The notes: generated by a model from the sequence alone, not told the origin. A stretch of 64,000 nt of DNA from Bradyrhizobium sp. 139 (GCF_023074175.1 NZ_JADPKS010000163.1:1-64000), one strand, 5' to 3'; shown: positions 35,421 through 44,201, counted from the first letter of the stretch. Program-made: numbers and translations.

Positions 35421-36184
35421 CCTGCGACGAAGCAAAGATCCTGCTTCACGCGCTGCTCGACAACGAGCTCGATGCCGGCCACGCGCGCGAGGTCGAAGCC
35501 CATATCGCAAGTTGCCCGGCCTGCGCCGCCGAGTTCGCAGCGCAACGCGACATGCAGCGCGTGCTCGCTGACGCCGATTTGCGCTATACCGCGCCGGCGA
35601 GCCTGCGCGCCCGGATCGAGGCGTCGCTGCCTCAGCCGCAGCGCCAACGGCCGACCCGCCGCTCCGTGCTGCGCGGTTTTGCGATGGGCTCGGCCGTCTC
35701 CGCGCTCGCCGCCTCCGGCGTCGTCGCCGTGGTGCTGCGCCAGGACGACCAGCAGCGCATCCTGTCGGAGGTGGTCTCCGCGCATCTGCGCTCGCTCCAG
35801 GCCGGACACCTCATCGACGTGGTCTCCACCGACCAGCACACGGTGAAGCCGTGGTTCAACGGCAAGCTCGACGTCGCCCCGCCCGTGATCGACCTCACCG
35901 CACAGGGTTTTACGCTGGTCGGCGGCCGACTCGACTATGTCGACGCACGCGCCATCGGAGCGGTCGTCTACAAGCGCCGGCAGCACGTGATCAACCTGTT
36001 CGTGGCGCAGACCGCCAGCACCGAACACCGGCCGCCGAAGACCCAGACCATGCAGGGCTTCAACTGCCGCCGCTGGGGCGAGCGCGGCCTGAACTTCTGG
36101 GCGATCAGCGATCTCGGCGCCGACGAGCTCGCCGAGTTCGTCGACAAATTTGAGGCGGCGATGAAGGCGAATGTGGAGGGGTAG
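35417..36184 (+). CDS. Zinc-binding transmembrane anti-sigma factor (ZAS type)
   Basis: The protein has 255 residues. The N-terminal anti-sigma domain carries the zinc motif His-x3-Cys-x2-Cys in EAHIASCPACAAEF (about residues 27-40), with an earlier Cys at position 3. A single membrane segment (about 90-108, MGSAVSALAASGVVAVVL) is preceded by RRSVLRGF, a Tat-like pair that may steer its insertion. The periplasmic domain (110-255) contains TAQGFTLVGGRLDYVDARAI and a late Cys (FNCRRWG). It binds the adjacent sigma factor and probably releases it on a redox or envelope signal. It is translationally coupled to the sigma gene. Confidence 0.9.
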   Translation: MTCDEAKILLHALLDNELDAGHAREVEAHIASCPACAAEFAAQRDMQRVLADADLRYTAPASLRARIEASLPQPQRQRPTRRSVLRGFAMGSAVSALAASGVVAVVLRQDDQQRILSEVVSAHLRSLQAGHLIDVVSTDQHTVKPWFNGKLDVAPPVIDLTAQGFTLVGGRLDYVDARAIGAVVYKRRQHVINLFVAQTASTEHRPPKTQTMQGFNCRRWGERGLNFWAISDLGADELAEFVDKFEAAMKANVEG

Positions 36185-36192
36185 CCGGCCTC

Positions 36193-36252
36193 AAGGTGTA
36201 TCATTTGTTGATACGCCTTAACCTTGAATGGTGTATCAGACAATGATACACC
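36193..36252 (+). promoter_or_regulatory. Two inverted-repeat operators upstream of higBA
   Basis: Operator 1 (36193-36219) is aaggtgtatca-N5-tgatacgcctt, with one mismatch. Operator 2 (36230-36252) is ggtgtatca-N5-tgatacacc, perfect 9-bp arms. Their centres are 35 bases apart and the second ends seven bases before the toxin GTG start. Autoregulation by the HigA antitoxin is the likely role. Confidence 0.75.
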
Positions 36253-36258
36253 ACTTGA

Positions 36259-36539
36259 GTGATCAAGAGCTTCCGGGATAAGACAACTGAGGCGGTCTTT
36301 GACGGCGAAAGTCCTAAAGGTTTTCCAGCCGATCTGGTGAAGGTTGCGCGCCGGAAATTGCGCTATCTACACGCAGCGGGCGAACTTGGTGACCTAAGGG
36401 CGCCCCCCGGCAACCGCCTCAAGGCCCTGGCAGGCGATCGCAAGGGACAGCACTCGATCAGAATCAACGATCAGTTCCGAGTGTGTTCGTCTGGACAACG
36501 CAAGGCCCCGCCGAAGTCGAGATCGTGGACTATCGCTAG
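36259..36539 (+). pseudogene. higB: HigB-type toxin gene, frameshifted
   Basis: The first 75 codons read as a normal RelE/HigB toxin (GTG start, MIKSFRDKTTEAVFDGESPK, then RKGQHSIRINDQFRVC). After RVC the sequence leaves frame: one added T near 36484-36488 would restore FVWTTQGPAEVEIVDYR and a stop at 36537-36539, exactly the family ending. As written, the frame runs on with a non-family tail to 36585, into higA. The lost end carries catalytic residues in this fold, so the toxin is probably inactive, unless the missing base is a sequencing error. It lies between twin operators and the intact antitoxin gene. Confidence 0.85.
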
Positions 36540-36550
36540 GAGATGCGACG

Positions 36551-36856
36551 ATGGCCAAAAAACTAAAGCCCATGCATCCTGGTGAGGTTCTTCGGGAGGA
36601 ATTTCTCGTCCCGCTGGACATGTCCGCTGGCGCCCTTGCGAAGGCATGCAGCTTGCCTCGCACCCGAATTGAGCGGATCGCGAACGAGCAGACCGGGATG
36701 ACCGCCGACACGGCACTTCGGCTGGCGAAGGCGCTCGGCACGACGGCGCAGCTTTGGCTCAATCTTCAGAACGATTACGACATCCAGATCGCCAAACGCG
36801 ATCTAGGCAAGGCTCTCGATCGCATCGAGACCGTGAACAAGCCGAAAGCAGCCTGA
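36551..36856 (+). CDS. higA: HigA-type antitoxin (XRE/VapI family)
   Basis: This 101-residue DNA-binding protein has a helix-turn-helix at about 22-60 (MSAGALAKACSLPRTRIERI, then GMTADTALRLAKALGTTAQL). The start KLKPMHPGEVLREEFLVPL is typical for HigA. It should neutralise HigB and repress its own promoter through the inverted repeats at 36193-36252. An aggag lies 9 bases before the ATG, overlapping the restored higB stop. Base composition here is lower in GC than in the neighbouring genes, which fits transfer. With higB frameshifted it may now be an orphan antitoxin. It converges on hpnO nine bases away. Confidence 0.9.
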   Translation: MAKKLKPMHPGEVLREEFLVPLDMSAGALAKACSLPRTRIERIANEQTGMTADTALRLAKALGTTAQLWLNLQNDYDIQIAKRDLGKALDRIETVNKPKAA

Positions 36857-36865
36857 ACGCTCCGC

Positions 36866-38257
36866 CTAAGCCGACCGCCTCACCGCGTTGTCCACCAAGG
36901 TCTTGCCGAGCGACCAGATCGCGCCGGGGACCTTGTGGCTGCCGGCGATGACGTCGTCGAAGGCACGCTCGATCCAGCCGCAGTCTTCCTCGGTGATGGT
37001 GAGCGGCGGCAAGAGCTTGATGGTGTGGCTGCCGTGACCGGCAACCTGGGTCAGGATCTTGTGGTCCTTGAACAGCGGCACGGTAATGAGCTGGCAGAAC
37101 AGGCCCTTGTTGGCGGCCTCCAGCACGTTCCAGGAAGCGCGGAGGCGCAGCGATTTCGGCGGACCGAACTCGACGCCGATCATCAGGCCCTTGCCGCGCA
37201 CTTCCTTCATTAGCTCGTAGCCGGGCACCATGCGCGTCAGCGCGAGGCGCAGCTCGGCGCCGCGCTTGGCGGCGGACTCGATCAGCTTCTCGGATTCCAT
37301 GACGTCGAGCGTGGCGATGCCGGCAGCCATTGCGAGATCGTTCTTGGAGAAGGTGGAGCCGTGCACCACCGCGCGGTCCATCTGGTTGAATATCTTGTCG
37401 AAGATGCTCTTGCGCGTCAGCACCGCGCCGACCGGCACGTGGCCGCCGGACAGCGACTTCGACAGCAGCACCATGTCGGGCTCGACGTTCCAGTGCTCGA
37501 CCGCGAGGAAGCGGCCGGTGCGGCCCATGCCGGTCTGGATCTCGTCGGCGACGAACAGCGTGCCGTATTTCTTGCAGAGCGCGGCCGCGCCGGGCAGGAA
37601 CTCGTCCGTGGGCATGTTGACGCCCTTGCCCTGGATCGGCTCGACGACGAAGGCCGCGACCTCGCGCGAGGCCAGCGCCTTTTCGAGCGCGGCCAGATCG
37701 TTGAACGGGATCGAGGTGCAGCCCGGCAGCAGCGGCTCGAAGCCGGTGCGGAAATTCGAATCGCCCGTCAGCGACAGCGCGCCATAGGTCAGGCCGTGAT
37801 AGCCATGGGCGCAATAGACGATGCCGGGACGACCAGTCGCGCCGCGGGCGAACTTGATCGCCGCTTCGACGCATTCGGCGCCGGAATTGGCGAAGAATAC
37901 CTTGTCGAGATAGGGGACGTACTTCAAAAGCCGCTCGGCGAGCACGCCGGCGAGCACCGAGACGTCGAACTGGACGAGGTTGGGCAGGTCGGCATCGAGC
38001 ACGCTCTTGAGCGCCTCGCGCATGACGGGATGATTGCGCCCGATCGCAAACACGCCAAAGCCGGACAACAGGTCGAGATAACGCGCCCCATCCCGATCGA
38101 AGAGGTACTGCCCCTGCCCCTTCTGGAAGCCGACATCGTAGCCGATGGTCTTGAGGACCCGAACGAACTGCTCGTTCAGATGCCGATTATGCAGGGCGCT
38201 GCGCTGGGCCTGACGGTCCACGAACAGCTGATACATGTCTGGATTTGGGCTGTGCAT
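36866..38257 (-). CDS. hpnO: HpnO, class III aminotransferase of hopanoid synthesis
   Basis: This 463-residue PLP enzyme converts a hopanoid ribose/formyl intermediate to aminobacteriohopanetriol. Motifs of class III aminotransferases are present: FFANSGAECVEAAIKFARGA, HGYHGLTYGALSLTG, LFVADEIQTGMGRTG (Asp of the PLP site) and VLLSKSLSGGHVPVGAVL with the Schiff-base Lys. The opening MHSPNPDMYQLFVDRQAQRS and the nearby hpnN, ispH and hpnH support the HpnO call over ornithine- or acetylornithine-type enzymes. It is transcribed alone on the minus strand, downstream of and separated from hpnN by the convergent DUF2147 gene. Confidence 0.88.
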   Translation of the reverse strand: MHSPNPDMYQLFVDRQAQRSALHNRHLNEQFVRVLKTIGYDVGFQKGQGQYLFDRDGARYLDLLSGFGVFAIGRNHPVMREALKSVLDADLPNLVQFDVSVLAGVLAERLLKYVPYLDKVFFANSGAECVEAAIKFARGATGRPGIVYCAHGYHGLTYGALSLTGDSNFRTGFEPLLPGCTSIPFNDLAALEKALASREVAAFVVEPIQGKGVNMPTDEFLPGAAALCKKYGTLFVADEIQTGMGRTGRFLAVEHWNVEPDMVLLSKSLSGGHVPVGAVLTRKSIFDKIFNQMDRAVVHGSTFSKNDLAMAAGIATLDVMESEKLIESAAKRGAELRLALTRMVPGYELMKEVRGKGLMIGVEFGPPKSLRLRASWNVLEAANKGLFCQLITVPLFKDHKILTQVAGHGSHTIKLLPPLTITEEDCGWIERAFDDVIAGSHKVPGAIWSLGKTLVDNAVRRSA

Positions 38258-38398
38258 CCGCTACATACTTCGGTTGAGGGCCGTCTCGTCAACTGAAAAC
38301 GGACCGTTCCTGAAAACGGTCTGTGCGGCCTTTTGCCCTTTTTCGGACCATCTTCGCAAGCACAGCTTTAGACCATGTTGCACTGCCGAGGAACTATC

Positions 38399-39043
38399 AT
38401 GCGTTTGGCCCTTTACACCGGATTAATACTGGCTGGCGGTTACACCGGCCTGACTCCCGCGCTCGCCGTTGATCCCACCGGCGACTGGCGGGTCGCCGAC
38501 GGCGTCGCCAACATCCGCGTCGCCCAGTGCAGTGGCAGCATGTGGGGCGCGGTTTCCTGGGAAAAGCAGCCCGGTGGCCGCGACGAGAACAACCCGGATG
38601 CGTCAAAAAAGAACAGGCCGACGCTGGGCATGCCGACCCTGATCGACATGAAGAAGAAGCCCGGCGCCGATCAGTGGGAGGGACAGGTCTACAACGCGAA
38701 AGACGGCCAGCTCTACAGCGCGACCATCACGCCTGTTGGCACCGACCAGCTCGAAATCAAGGGCTGCGTGATGGGCTTCCTTTGCGGCGGCGAGACCTGG
38801 ACCCGGGTCGGCCCGCCGATTCCTTTGAGCCCCGCCAACGCCATGGCCAAGGGCGCACCGAAGCCCACCGGCGCGGCGCCGAAAGCCCAAGGCACGACAG
38901 GCGGCACGACGGGCGCCACCGCTCCGGCCCCGGCCCCTGCCGCCCCGAAGACCGCCGCGACCGTCAAGCCCGGTCAGAAGAGCGCCGCCGATCCGGTCGG
39001 CGACATCTGCCTACTCTCTGAGATTGCGGGGTTTGCCCATTAG
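38399..39043 (+). CDS. Exported DUF2147-like protein
   Basis: This 214-residue protein has a signal peptide (MRLALYTGLILAGGYTGLTP, cleavage near ALA) and a DUF2147-type domain (GDWRVADGVANIRVAQCSGS, GWVSWEK-like block, GQVYNAKDGQLYSATITPVG, then IKGCVMGFLCGGETWTR). The end is a Pro/Ala/Thr-rich spacer and a short tail containing CLLSEIAGFAH. The ATG has gaggaa before it. It probably acts in the periplasm; the biochemical role is unknown. Its last 33 bases overlap the end of the convergent hpnN gene, so the final residues are read opposite hpnN codons. Confidence 0.8.
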   Translation: MRLALYTGLILAGGYTGLTPALAVDPTGDWRVADGVANIRVAQCSGSMWGAVSWEKQPGGRDENNPDASKKNRPTLGMPTLIDMKKKPGADQWEGQVYNAKDGQLYSATITPVGTDQLEIKGCVMGFLCGGETWTRVGPPIPLSPANAMAKGAPKPTGAAPKAQGTTGGTTGATAPAPAPAAPKTAATVKPGQKSAADPVGDICLLSEIAGFAH

Positions 39044-41599
39044 GGCTGGCTGGAACAGCAGCACAGCGGCAAGCGTCGTCACCAGCGAGAGTGCGAGCAG
39101 CTTGCCCATGCTGGACGTTCCAGGGTGGCTCGACAGCCACAGGCTGCCGAACGCGGTTGCTGTCGTCAGCGCGCTGAAAAAGATCGCGCGCGTCAGGCTG
39201 GTCTGGAGCAGGTTCGTCCTGCCCGAGCGCCAGGCCACGACATAATAGATCTTGAAGGCGACGCCGACGCCGAGCAGCAGCGGGAACGCGACGATGTTGG
39301 CGAAATTGAGCGGCAGGCCGATCAACACGCAGATTTCGAGCGTGACCGCGCCGGCCACCAACAGCGGCACCAGCGTCATCAGCACGTCGACGAACCGCCG
39401 CAGCGTGATCCAAAGCAACAGGCCGATCACCAGCAACGCGTAGATGCCGGCGTGGATGAACGCCTTCACCACGGTGTCGCCGGATTTCAGGATCGAGACC
39501 GGGCCGCCGATCGCGGTCGGCTCGGCAACGAGCACCGCCGCTGCAAACTTGCGCAGCGTGTCGTTGTCGTTCGGATCGCCCTTGGGCAGCGCCTCGACGC
39601 GGATGATGCCATCCTTGCTCTTCCAGGCACTCACGAGATCTGGCGGCAGTGACTTCTGGGTGACCGTCTCGGCCTGCAACGCGTTCCGGAGCTGGTCGAA
39701 CACGATCTTCATCGGCGTGACGAACACGTCCTGCGCCTTGTTCCGCGTCGCCTCGTCGCCATTGGCGAGCTTCTCGAGGCCATCGGCAAGCCGGCGCGAG
39801 GCGACCGCACCCGGACCCTTCGCGTCACCCGCGGTCCGGCGCAGATTCTCGACCGAGGATTTCAGCGAGTCGACGTTCTCCTTGTCCGTCGGCGCCGCGT
39901 CGATCTGGTCCGGATTGAGCGCGGGGTTCAGCACCTTGGCGCCCTGCGCGAGCAGCTTCAGCTTCGGCGGCTGATCTTGCGGCACGAAACTGTCGAGCGA
40001 CATCACCCGCAGCACTTCCGGCACCTTCTCGAGCTTCGCCTCGACCTGCCTTGCCTGCTCTTCCGAATTGGTCATCACGTTGATGGCATTGGCGCCGGTG
40101 TTGGGGTCCTTGCGCAGGTCGAGGAAAGTCGCGATCGACTCGGCCTTCGGGTTGCGCAGGTTCATCGGGTTGAAGTCGAACTTCATGAAGTAGAGCAGCG
40201 GCAGGCCGGCGAGCGCCAGCAGCAGCGTGCCGCCGACGACCAGCACACGGTGCTTCTCCAGAAAGTGATCGAGCGGCGCCAGGAAGGCGTAACCGACCGG
40301 CTCCTGCTCGCCGGGCGGATTCAGCAGCTTCAGCAGCGCCGGCAGAATAGTGATGCTCGAGAGGAAGGCCACCAGCATACCGACGCCGGCGATCTGGCCG
40401 AGTTCGGAGATGCCCTTGTAGTCGGTCGGCATGAAGCAGAGGAAGCCGGCCGCGGTCGCCATCGCCGCGAGCGACAGCGGCACAGCCGAACGCTTCGCCG
40501 CCAGCACCAGCGCACCCGAGAGGTCGTTGTGCTTGTAGCGCTCCGAACGGTAGCGGACGCTGTACTGGATGCCGAAATCGACGCCGAGACCGACGAACAG
40601 CACCGCGAACGCGATCGACAGCAGGTTGAGCGAGCCGACCATCATCAGGCCGGCAGCGGTCGTGATCGCAAGTCCGACGAAGAGATTGATGAACACGGCG
40701 AAGATGATCTTCGCCGAATGCAGCGCCAGCCACAGGATGAGCAGCACGACGAGGACGGTACCGATGCCGTTGACGACGGCGCCTTCCTGGACGGTAGCGT
40801 ATTCCTCGTTCGCGATCGGGACCGGGCCGGTCAGCCGCACCCGCGCCTGGTATTTGGTCGGGAAATCCAGATCGGCCGCCGCTTTCCGGATCGCGTCGGT
40901 GGCGCCCTTGCCGGGCTCCAGCGCGTTGTAGTCGAGGATCGGCTTGAACTCGATAAAGGCGCGCTTGTCGGAATCCGACAGCGGCTCGTCGCTGACGAGC
41001 TCGCGCCAGGAGAAGCTCGCATTGCCCTTGTTGAGCACGGTCTCGACGGTCTGCGCGATCAGGTTGAAAGGCCGCGCGGTATTGTCGAGCTTGACCTGGC
41101 CGCGCTTGACGCCGGCAAGTCCCGTCTCCAGCGCGCCGGTCAGGCCGCGGATCGAGGGATCGCCCGCCATGATCTCGATCAGGGGCGCGGCGGATTCGAA
41201 CTGGCCGGTGACCTTGGCGACCTCCTCGGTCGGCAGGAACAACAGGCCGTTCTTCTCGAAGAACTCGCCGGTGCCGAGCTGCTGCATCGACTGGAAGTCG
41301 GTTTTGTCGTCCTTCAGCTTGGCATAGAGCGCGTCCGACGCCGCAGTAGCCATCTCCGGCGTTTTGGCTTCGACCACCGCCGTGATCGTCGCATCGCGGT
41401 CGAAAGCGCGATCGAATTGCTGGTCGCGTTGGCGCCAGTCCAGATTTTGGGCAATCAGCGAATTGATGTCGGTGTTGATGGCGAAATGCTGCGACGTGTA
41501 ATAGCCGGCCCCCACCGCCAGCAGGAGCCCGAGAACGACGACGAGGGGGGCAAACCGGGTGCAGGCCCTGACGATGGCAACGACTACGCTTTGCAGCAC
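39011..41599 (-). CDS. hpnN: HpnN, RND/MMPL hopanoid transporter
   Basis: This 862-residue inner-membrane protein is the hopanoid-associated RND transporter that moves hopanoids to the outer membrane. It has the two-fold MMPL layout: a first helix, a large periplasmic loop (about 40-265), five helices (to about 440, including FAVLFVGLGVDFGIQYSVRY), a helix near 455-475, a second loop (475-715) and a final five-helix bundle. The start codon appears to be GTG. It is divergent from ispH-hpnH across 458 bases, and its 3' end overlaps the DUF2147 gene by 33 bases. Gene context, with hpnO, ispH and hpnH, is decisive for the HpnN call. Confidence 0.9.
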   Translation of the reverse strand: MLQSVVVAIVRACTRFAPLVVVLGLLLAVGAGYYTSQHFAINTDINSLIAQNLDWRQRDQQFDRAFDRDATITAVVEAKTPEMATAASDALYAKLKDDKTDFQSMQQLGTGEFFEKNGLLFLPTEEVAKVTGQFESAAPLIEIMAGDPSIRGLTGALETGLAGVKRGQVKLDNTARPFNLIAQTVETVLNKGNASFSWRELVSDEPLSDSDKRAFIEFKPILDYNALEPGKGATDAIRKAAADLDFPTKYQARVRLTGPVPIANEEYATVQEGAVVNGIGTVLVVLLILWLALHSAKIIFAVFINLFVGLAITTAAGLMMVGSLNLLSIAFAVLFVGLGVDFGIQYSVRYRSERYKHNDLSGALVLAAKRSAVPLSLAAMATAAGFLCFMPTDYKGISELGQIAGVGMLVAFLSSITILPALLKLLNPPGEQEPVGYAFLAPLDHFLEKHRVLVVGGTLLLALAGLPLLYFMKFDFNPMNLRNPKAESIATFLDLRKDPNTGANAINVMTNSEEQARQVEAKLEKVPEVLRVMSLDSFVPQDQPPKLKLLAQGAKVLNPALNPDQIDAAPTDKENVDSLKSSVENLRRTAGDAKGPGAVASRRLADGLEKLANGDEATRNKAQDVFVTPMKIVFDQLRNALQAETVTQKSLPPDLVSAWKSKDGIIRVEALPKGDPNDNDTLRKFAAAVLVAEPTAIGGPVSILKSGDTVVKAFIHAGIYALLVIGLLLWITLRRFVDVLMTLVPLLVAGAVTLEICVLIGLPLNFANIVAFPLLLGVGVAFKIYYVVAWRSGRTNLLQTSLTRAIFFSALTTATAFGSLWLSSHPGTSSMGKLLALSLVTTLAAVLLFQPALMGKPRNLRE

Positions 41600-42057
41600 T
41601 TCTTTTCTTTCTGTGTGAACAGCTTGCCGAAAACGCCCGCTGTTTATCGGAGTTCCGAGGCGAAACCTATTGCTGTTTTGAGTGGTTCTCGCCGCAACAA
41701 GGTTCGAGGTAAACGGCGACAGGCCGCGGAAAAATCATGCGGGGCGGTCGGTATAGCCGGGAAGTTGAGGCGAGAACGTGACGAAGAACTGGGCACAAAT
41801 GTTGCCATTTTGCGCGCCGGGAAGGTGTATTCTAATACCGCATCGTTCTGCCGGCACGGAACCCGGCTTCATCCCACCTTTCCTTTTTGCCGATTTTTTG
41901 ACACAAAGCGATGCGCCTCCAGGCGCCGGGGCCTCGTAGGTGGGCAGTTACCGCCTGCGCGAACCCCCTGGTGCGGTTATTGCAACCATTAGGCAGTATC
42001 GAGGTGCCGCCGGGAACTTGAGAAGCGGAGTGGTGCAACTTGCGTGATGGGCGTCCT
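41600..42057. other. Divergent regulatory region hpnN / ispH
   Basis: These 458 bases hold no supported gene. They should contain the promoters of hpnN (minus) and ispH-hpnH (plus). A TTGCCA (41802-41807) and TATTCT (41828-41833) pair points toward ispH, but its 20-base spacer is too long for confidence. An alternative TTG start for ispH lies at 42040, after a ggag. Confidence 0.5.
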
Positions 42058-42984
42058 ATGGAAGTTTATCTGGCGCAGCCGCGTGGCTTTTGCGCGGGCG
42101 TGGTGCGTGCGATCGAGATCGTGGAACGGGCGCTGGAGAAGTATGGCCCGCCCGTCTATGTGCGCCACGAGATCGTGCACAACAAATACGTGGTCGAGAG
42201 CCTGAAGAACAAGGGCGCGATCTTCGTCGAGGAATTGTCCGAGGTGCCGCCGAAGGCGGTGACGGTTTTCAGCGCCCATGGCGTCGCCCGCAGCGTTGAG
42301 GAGGAGGCCGCCGCGCGCGACCTTCCGGTGCTCAATGCCACCTGCCCCCTGGTCACGAAAGTTCACAATCAGGGGAAGCGCTACATCACCAAGGGACGCA
42401 CCCTGATCCTGATCGGCCATGCCGGCCACCCCGAGGTCGAGGGCACGATGGGCCAGGTTCCCGCCCCCGTGCTGCTGGTCCAGAGCGTTGATGAGGTTAA
42501 TGCCCTTACGCTGCCGGCAGATACGCCAATGGCCTACATCACCCAGACCACGTTGTCGGTCGACGACACCAAGGACGTTATTGCGGCCCTCCAGGCCCGC
42601 TTTACAGATATTCAAGGCCCGGATATCCGGGATATCTGCTATGCGACACAAAACCGCCAATCTGCGGTAAGGGACTTAAGCAAGCTGGTCGACGTGATCT
42701 TGGTGGTGGGCGCTGCCAATAGCTCGAACTCGAACCGGCTCCGCGAAATCGGCACTGAGGCCGGCGTCGCGAGTTATTTGATTGCCGACGGCAGCGCGCT
42801 CAATCCGGAGTGGTTGGAAGATGCCAGGACCGTCGGCGTCACGGCCGGCGCTTCGGCGCCCGAGGTACTCGTGGATGACGTAATCGAAGCGATGCGGCGG
42901 ATCGGACCGGTCAAGGTCTCGGTGCTGCCGGGCCGCGAGGAAAAGATCGAATTCCGGCTTCCGGCCCAACTGGCTGCGAGCTGA
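42058..42984 (+). CDS. ispH: 4-Hydroxy-3-methylbut-2-enyl diphosphate reductase IspH (LytB)
   Basis: This 308-residue iron-sulfur enzyme makes IPP and DMAPP in the last step of the MEP pathway. The three cluster cysteines are Cys12 (PRGFCAGVVRAIE), Cys96 (NATCPLVTKVHNQGKR) and Cys194 (DICYATQNRQ); active-site segments HEIVHNKYV, FSAHGV and GHAGHPEVEG are intact. The ATG gives the family-typical start MEVYLAQPRG; a TTG six codons upstream (42040) has a better-placed ggag and cannot be ruled out. It lies 35 bases ahead of hpnH, so this copy probably serves hopanoid production. Whether a second housekeeping copy exists elsewhere cannot be seen here. Confidence 0.93.
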   Translation: MEVYLAQPRGFCAGVVRAIEIVERALEKYGPPVYVRHEIVHNKYVVESLKNKGAIFVEELSEVPPKAVTVFSAHGVARSVEEEAAARDLPVLNATCPLVTKVHNQGKRYITKGRTLILIGHAGHPEVEGTMGQVPAPVLLVQSVDEVNALTLPADTPMAYITQTTLSVDDTKDVIAALQARFTDIQGPDIRDICYATQNRQSAVRDLSKLVDVILVVGAANSSNSNRLREIGTEAGVASYLIADGSALNPEWLEDARTVGVTAGASAPEVLVDDVIEAMRRIGPVKVSVLPGREEKIEFRLPAQLAAS

Positions 42985-43019
42985 CCCACCCGAATTTCAA
43001 GCCCAGAGAGAAACTTGTA

Positions 43020-44180
43020 ATGGCTATCCCCTTCTTCAAGGAAATGCGTATCGGCGGCTATTTGCTCAAGCAGAAACTGCTTGGCCGCAAGCGCTATCCG
43101 CTCGTTCTGATGCTGGAGCCGCTGTTTCGCTGCAACCTCGCCTGCGTCGGCTGCGGCAAGATCGATTATCCGGATGCGATCCTCAATCGCCGCATGACCG
43201 CACAGGAGTGCTGGGACGCGGCCGACGAGTGCGGCGCGCCGATGGTTGCCATTCCCGGCGGCGAGCCGCTGATCCATAAGGAGATCGGCGAGATCGTGCG
43301 CGGCCTCGTCGCGCGCAAGAAGTTCGTCTCGCTCTGCACCAACGCGCTGCTGCTCGAGAAGAAGCTCGATCTGTTCGAGCCCTCGCCCTATCTGTTCTTC
43401 TCCGTGCATCTCGACGGCCTGAAGGACCATCACGACAAGGCCGTGTCGCAGAAGGGCGTGTTCGACCGCGCCGTCTCGGCGATCAAGGCGGCCAAGGCGC
43501 GCGGCTTCACCGTCAACGTCAACGCCACCATCTTCGACGGTCATCCGGCCGAGGAGATCGCAAAATTCCTCGACTTCACCACCGAGCTCGGCGTCGGCGT
43601 GTCGATGTCGCCCGGCTACGCCTATGAGCGTGCGCCGGACCAGGAGCACTTCCTCAACCGCACCAAGACCAAGAAGCTGTTTCGCGACGTCTTTGCGTTG
43701 GGCAAGGGCAAGAAGTGGAATTTCATGCATTCCGGCCTGTTCCTGGACTTCCTCGCCGGCAACCAGGAATACGAGTGCACGCCGTGGGGCATGCCCGCGC
43801 GCAACATCTTCGGCTGGCAGAAGCCCTGCTATCTGCTCGGCGAAGGCTATGCCAAGACCTTCAAGGAGCTGATGGACACCACCGACTGGGAGACCTACGG
43901 CACCGGCAAGTACGAGAAGTGCGCCGACTGTATGGCCCATTGCGGCTACGAGCCGACGGCGGCCACCGCAGCGTTCAACAATCCGCTGAAGGCGATGTGG
44001 GTGTCGCTGCGCGGCGTCAGGACCACCGGCCCGATGGCGCCGGAGATCGACATGTCCAAGCAGCGCCCGGCGCAGTACATCTTCTCGGCGGAAGTGCAGA
44101 AGCGCCTGTCGGAGATCCGCAAGGACGAGGCCGCCGCCGCGCAGGAGAAGGCCGCACGGAAGGCGTCGACTGCTGCGTAA
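43020..44180 (+). CDS. hpnH: HpnH, adenosyl-hopene transferase (radical SAM)
   Basis: This 386-residue radical SAM enzyme joins the adenosyl group of SAM to the side chain of diploptene, the first step to extended (C35) hopanoids. The cluster motif CNLACVGC has Cys38, Cys42 and Cys45. Other family segments are MVAIPGGEPLIHKEIGEIVR and FFSVHLDGLKDHHDKAV. A SPASM-like C-terminal Cys group is suggested by CTPWGMPARN, KPCYLLGEGY and CADCMAHCGYEP. It follows ispH on the plus strand and is closed by a strong terminator 22 bases after its stop. HpnG, which acts next, is encoded about 2 kb away on the other strand. Confidence 0.93.
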   Translation: MAIPFFKEMRIGGYLLKQKLLGRKRYPLVLMLEPLFRCNLACVGCGKIDYPDAILNRRMTAQECWDAADECGAPMVAIPGGEPLIHKEIGEIVRGLVARKKFVSLCTNALLLEKKLDLFEPSPYLFFSVHLDGLKDHHDKAVSQKGVFDRAVSAIKAAKARGFTVNVNATIFDGHPAEEIAKFLDFTTELGVGVSMSPGYAYERAPDQEHFLNRTKTKKLFRDVFALGKGKKWNFMHSGLFLDFLAGNQEYECTPWGMPARNIFGWQKPCYLLGEGYAKTFKELMDTTDWETYGTGKYEKCADCMAHCGYEPTAATAAFNNPLKAMWVSLRGVRTTGPMAPEIDMSKQRPAQYIFSAEVQKRLSEIRKDEAAAAQEKAARKASTAA

Positions 44181-44201
44181 GAGCGCGAGTCGGCACGAAC
44201 G

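Noticed and set aside
41802..41833. TTGCCA / TATTCT promoter pair for ispH
   Set aside because: Spacer of 20 bases and a weak -10 make it unreliable.
39977..41992. 671-residue plus-strand frame
   Set aside because: Antisense to hpnN; shadow composition.
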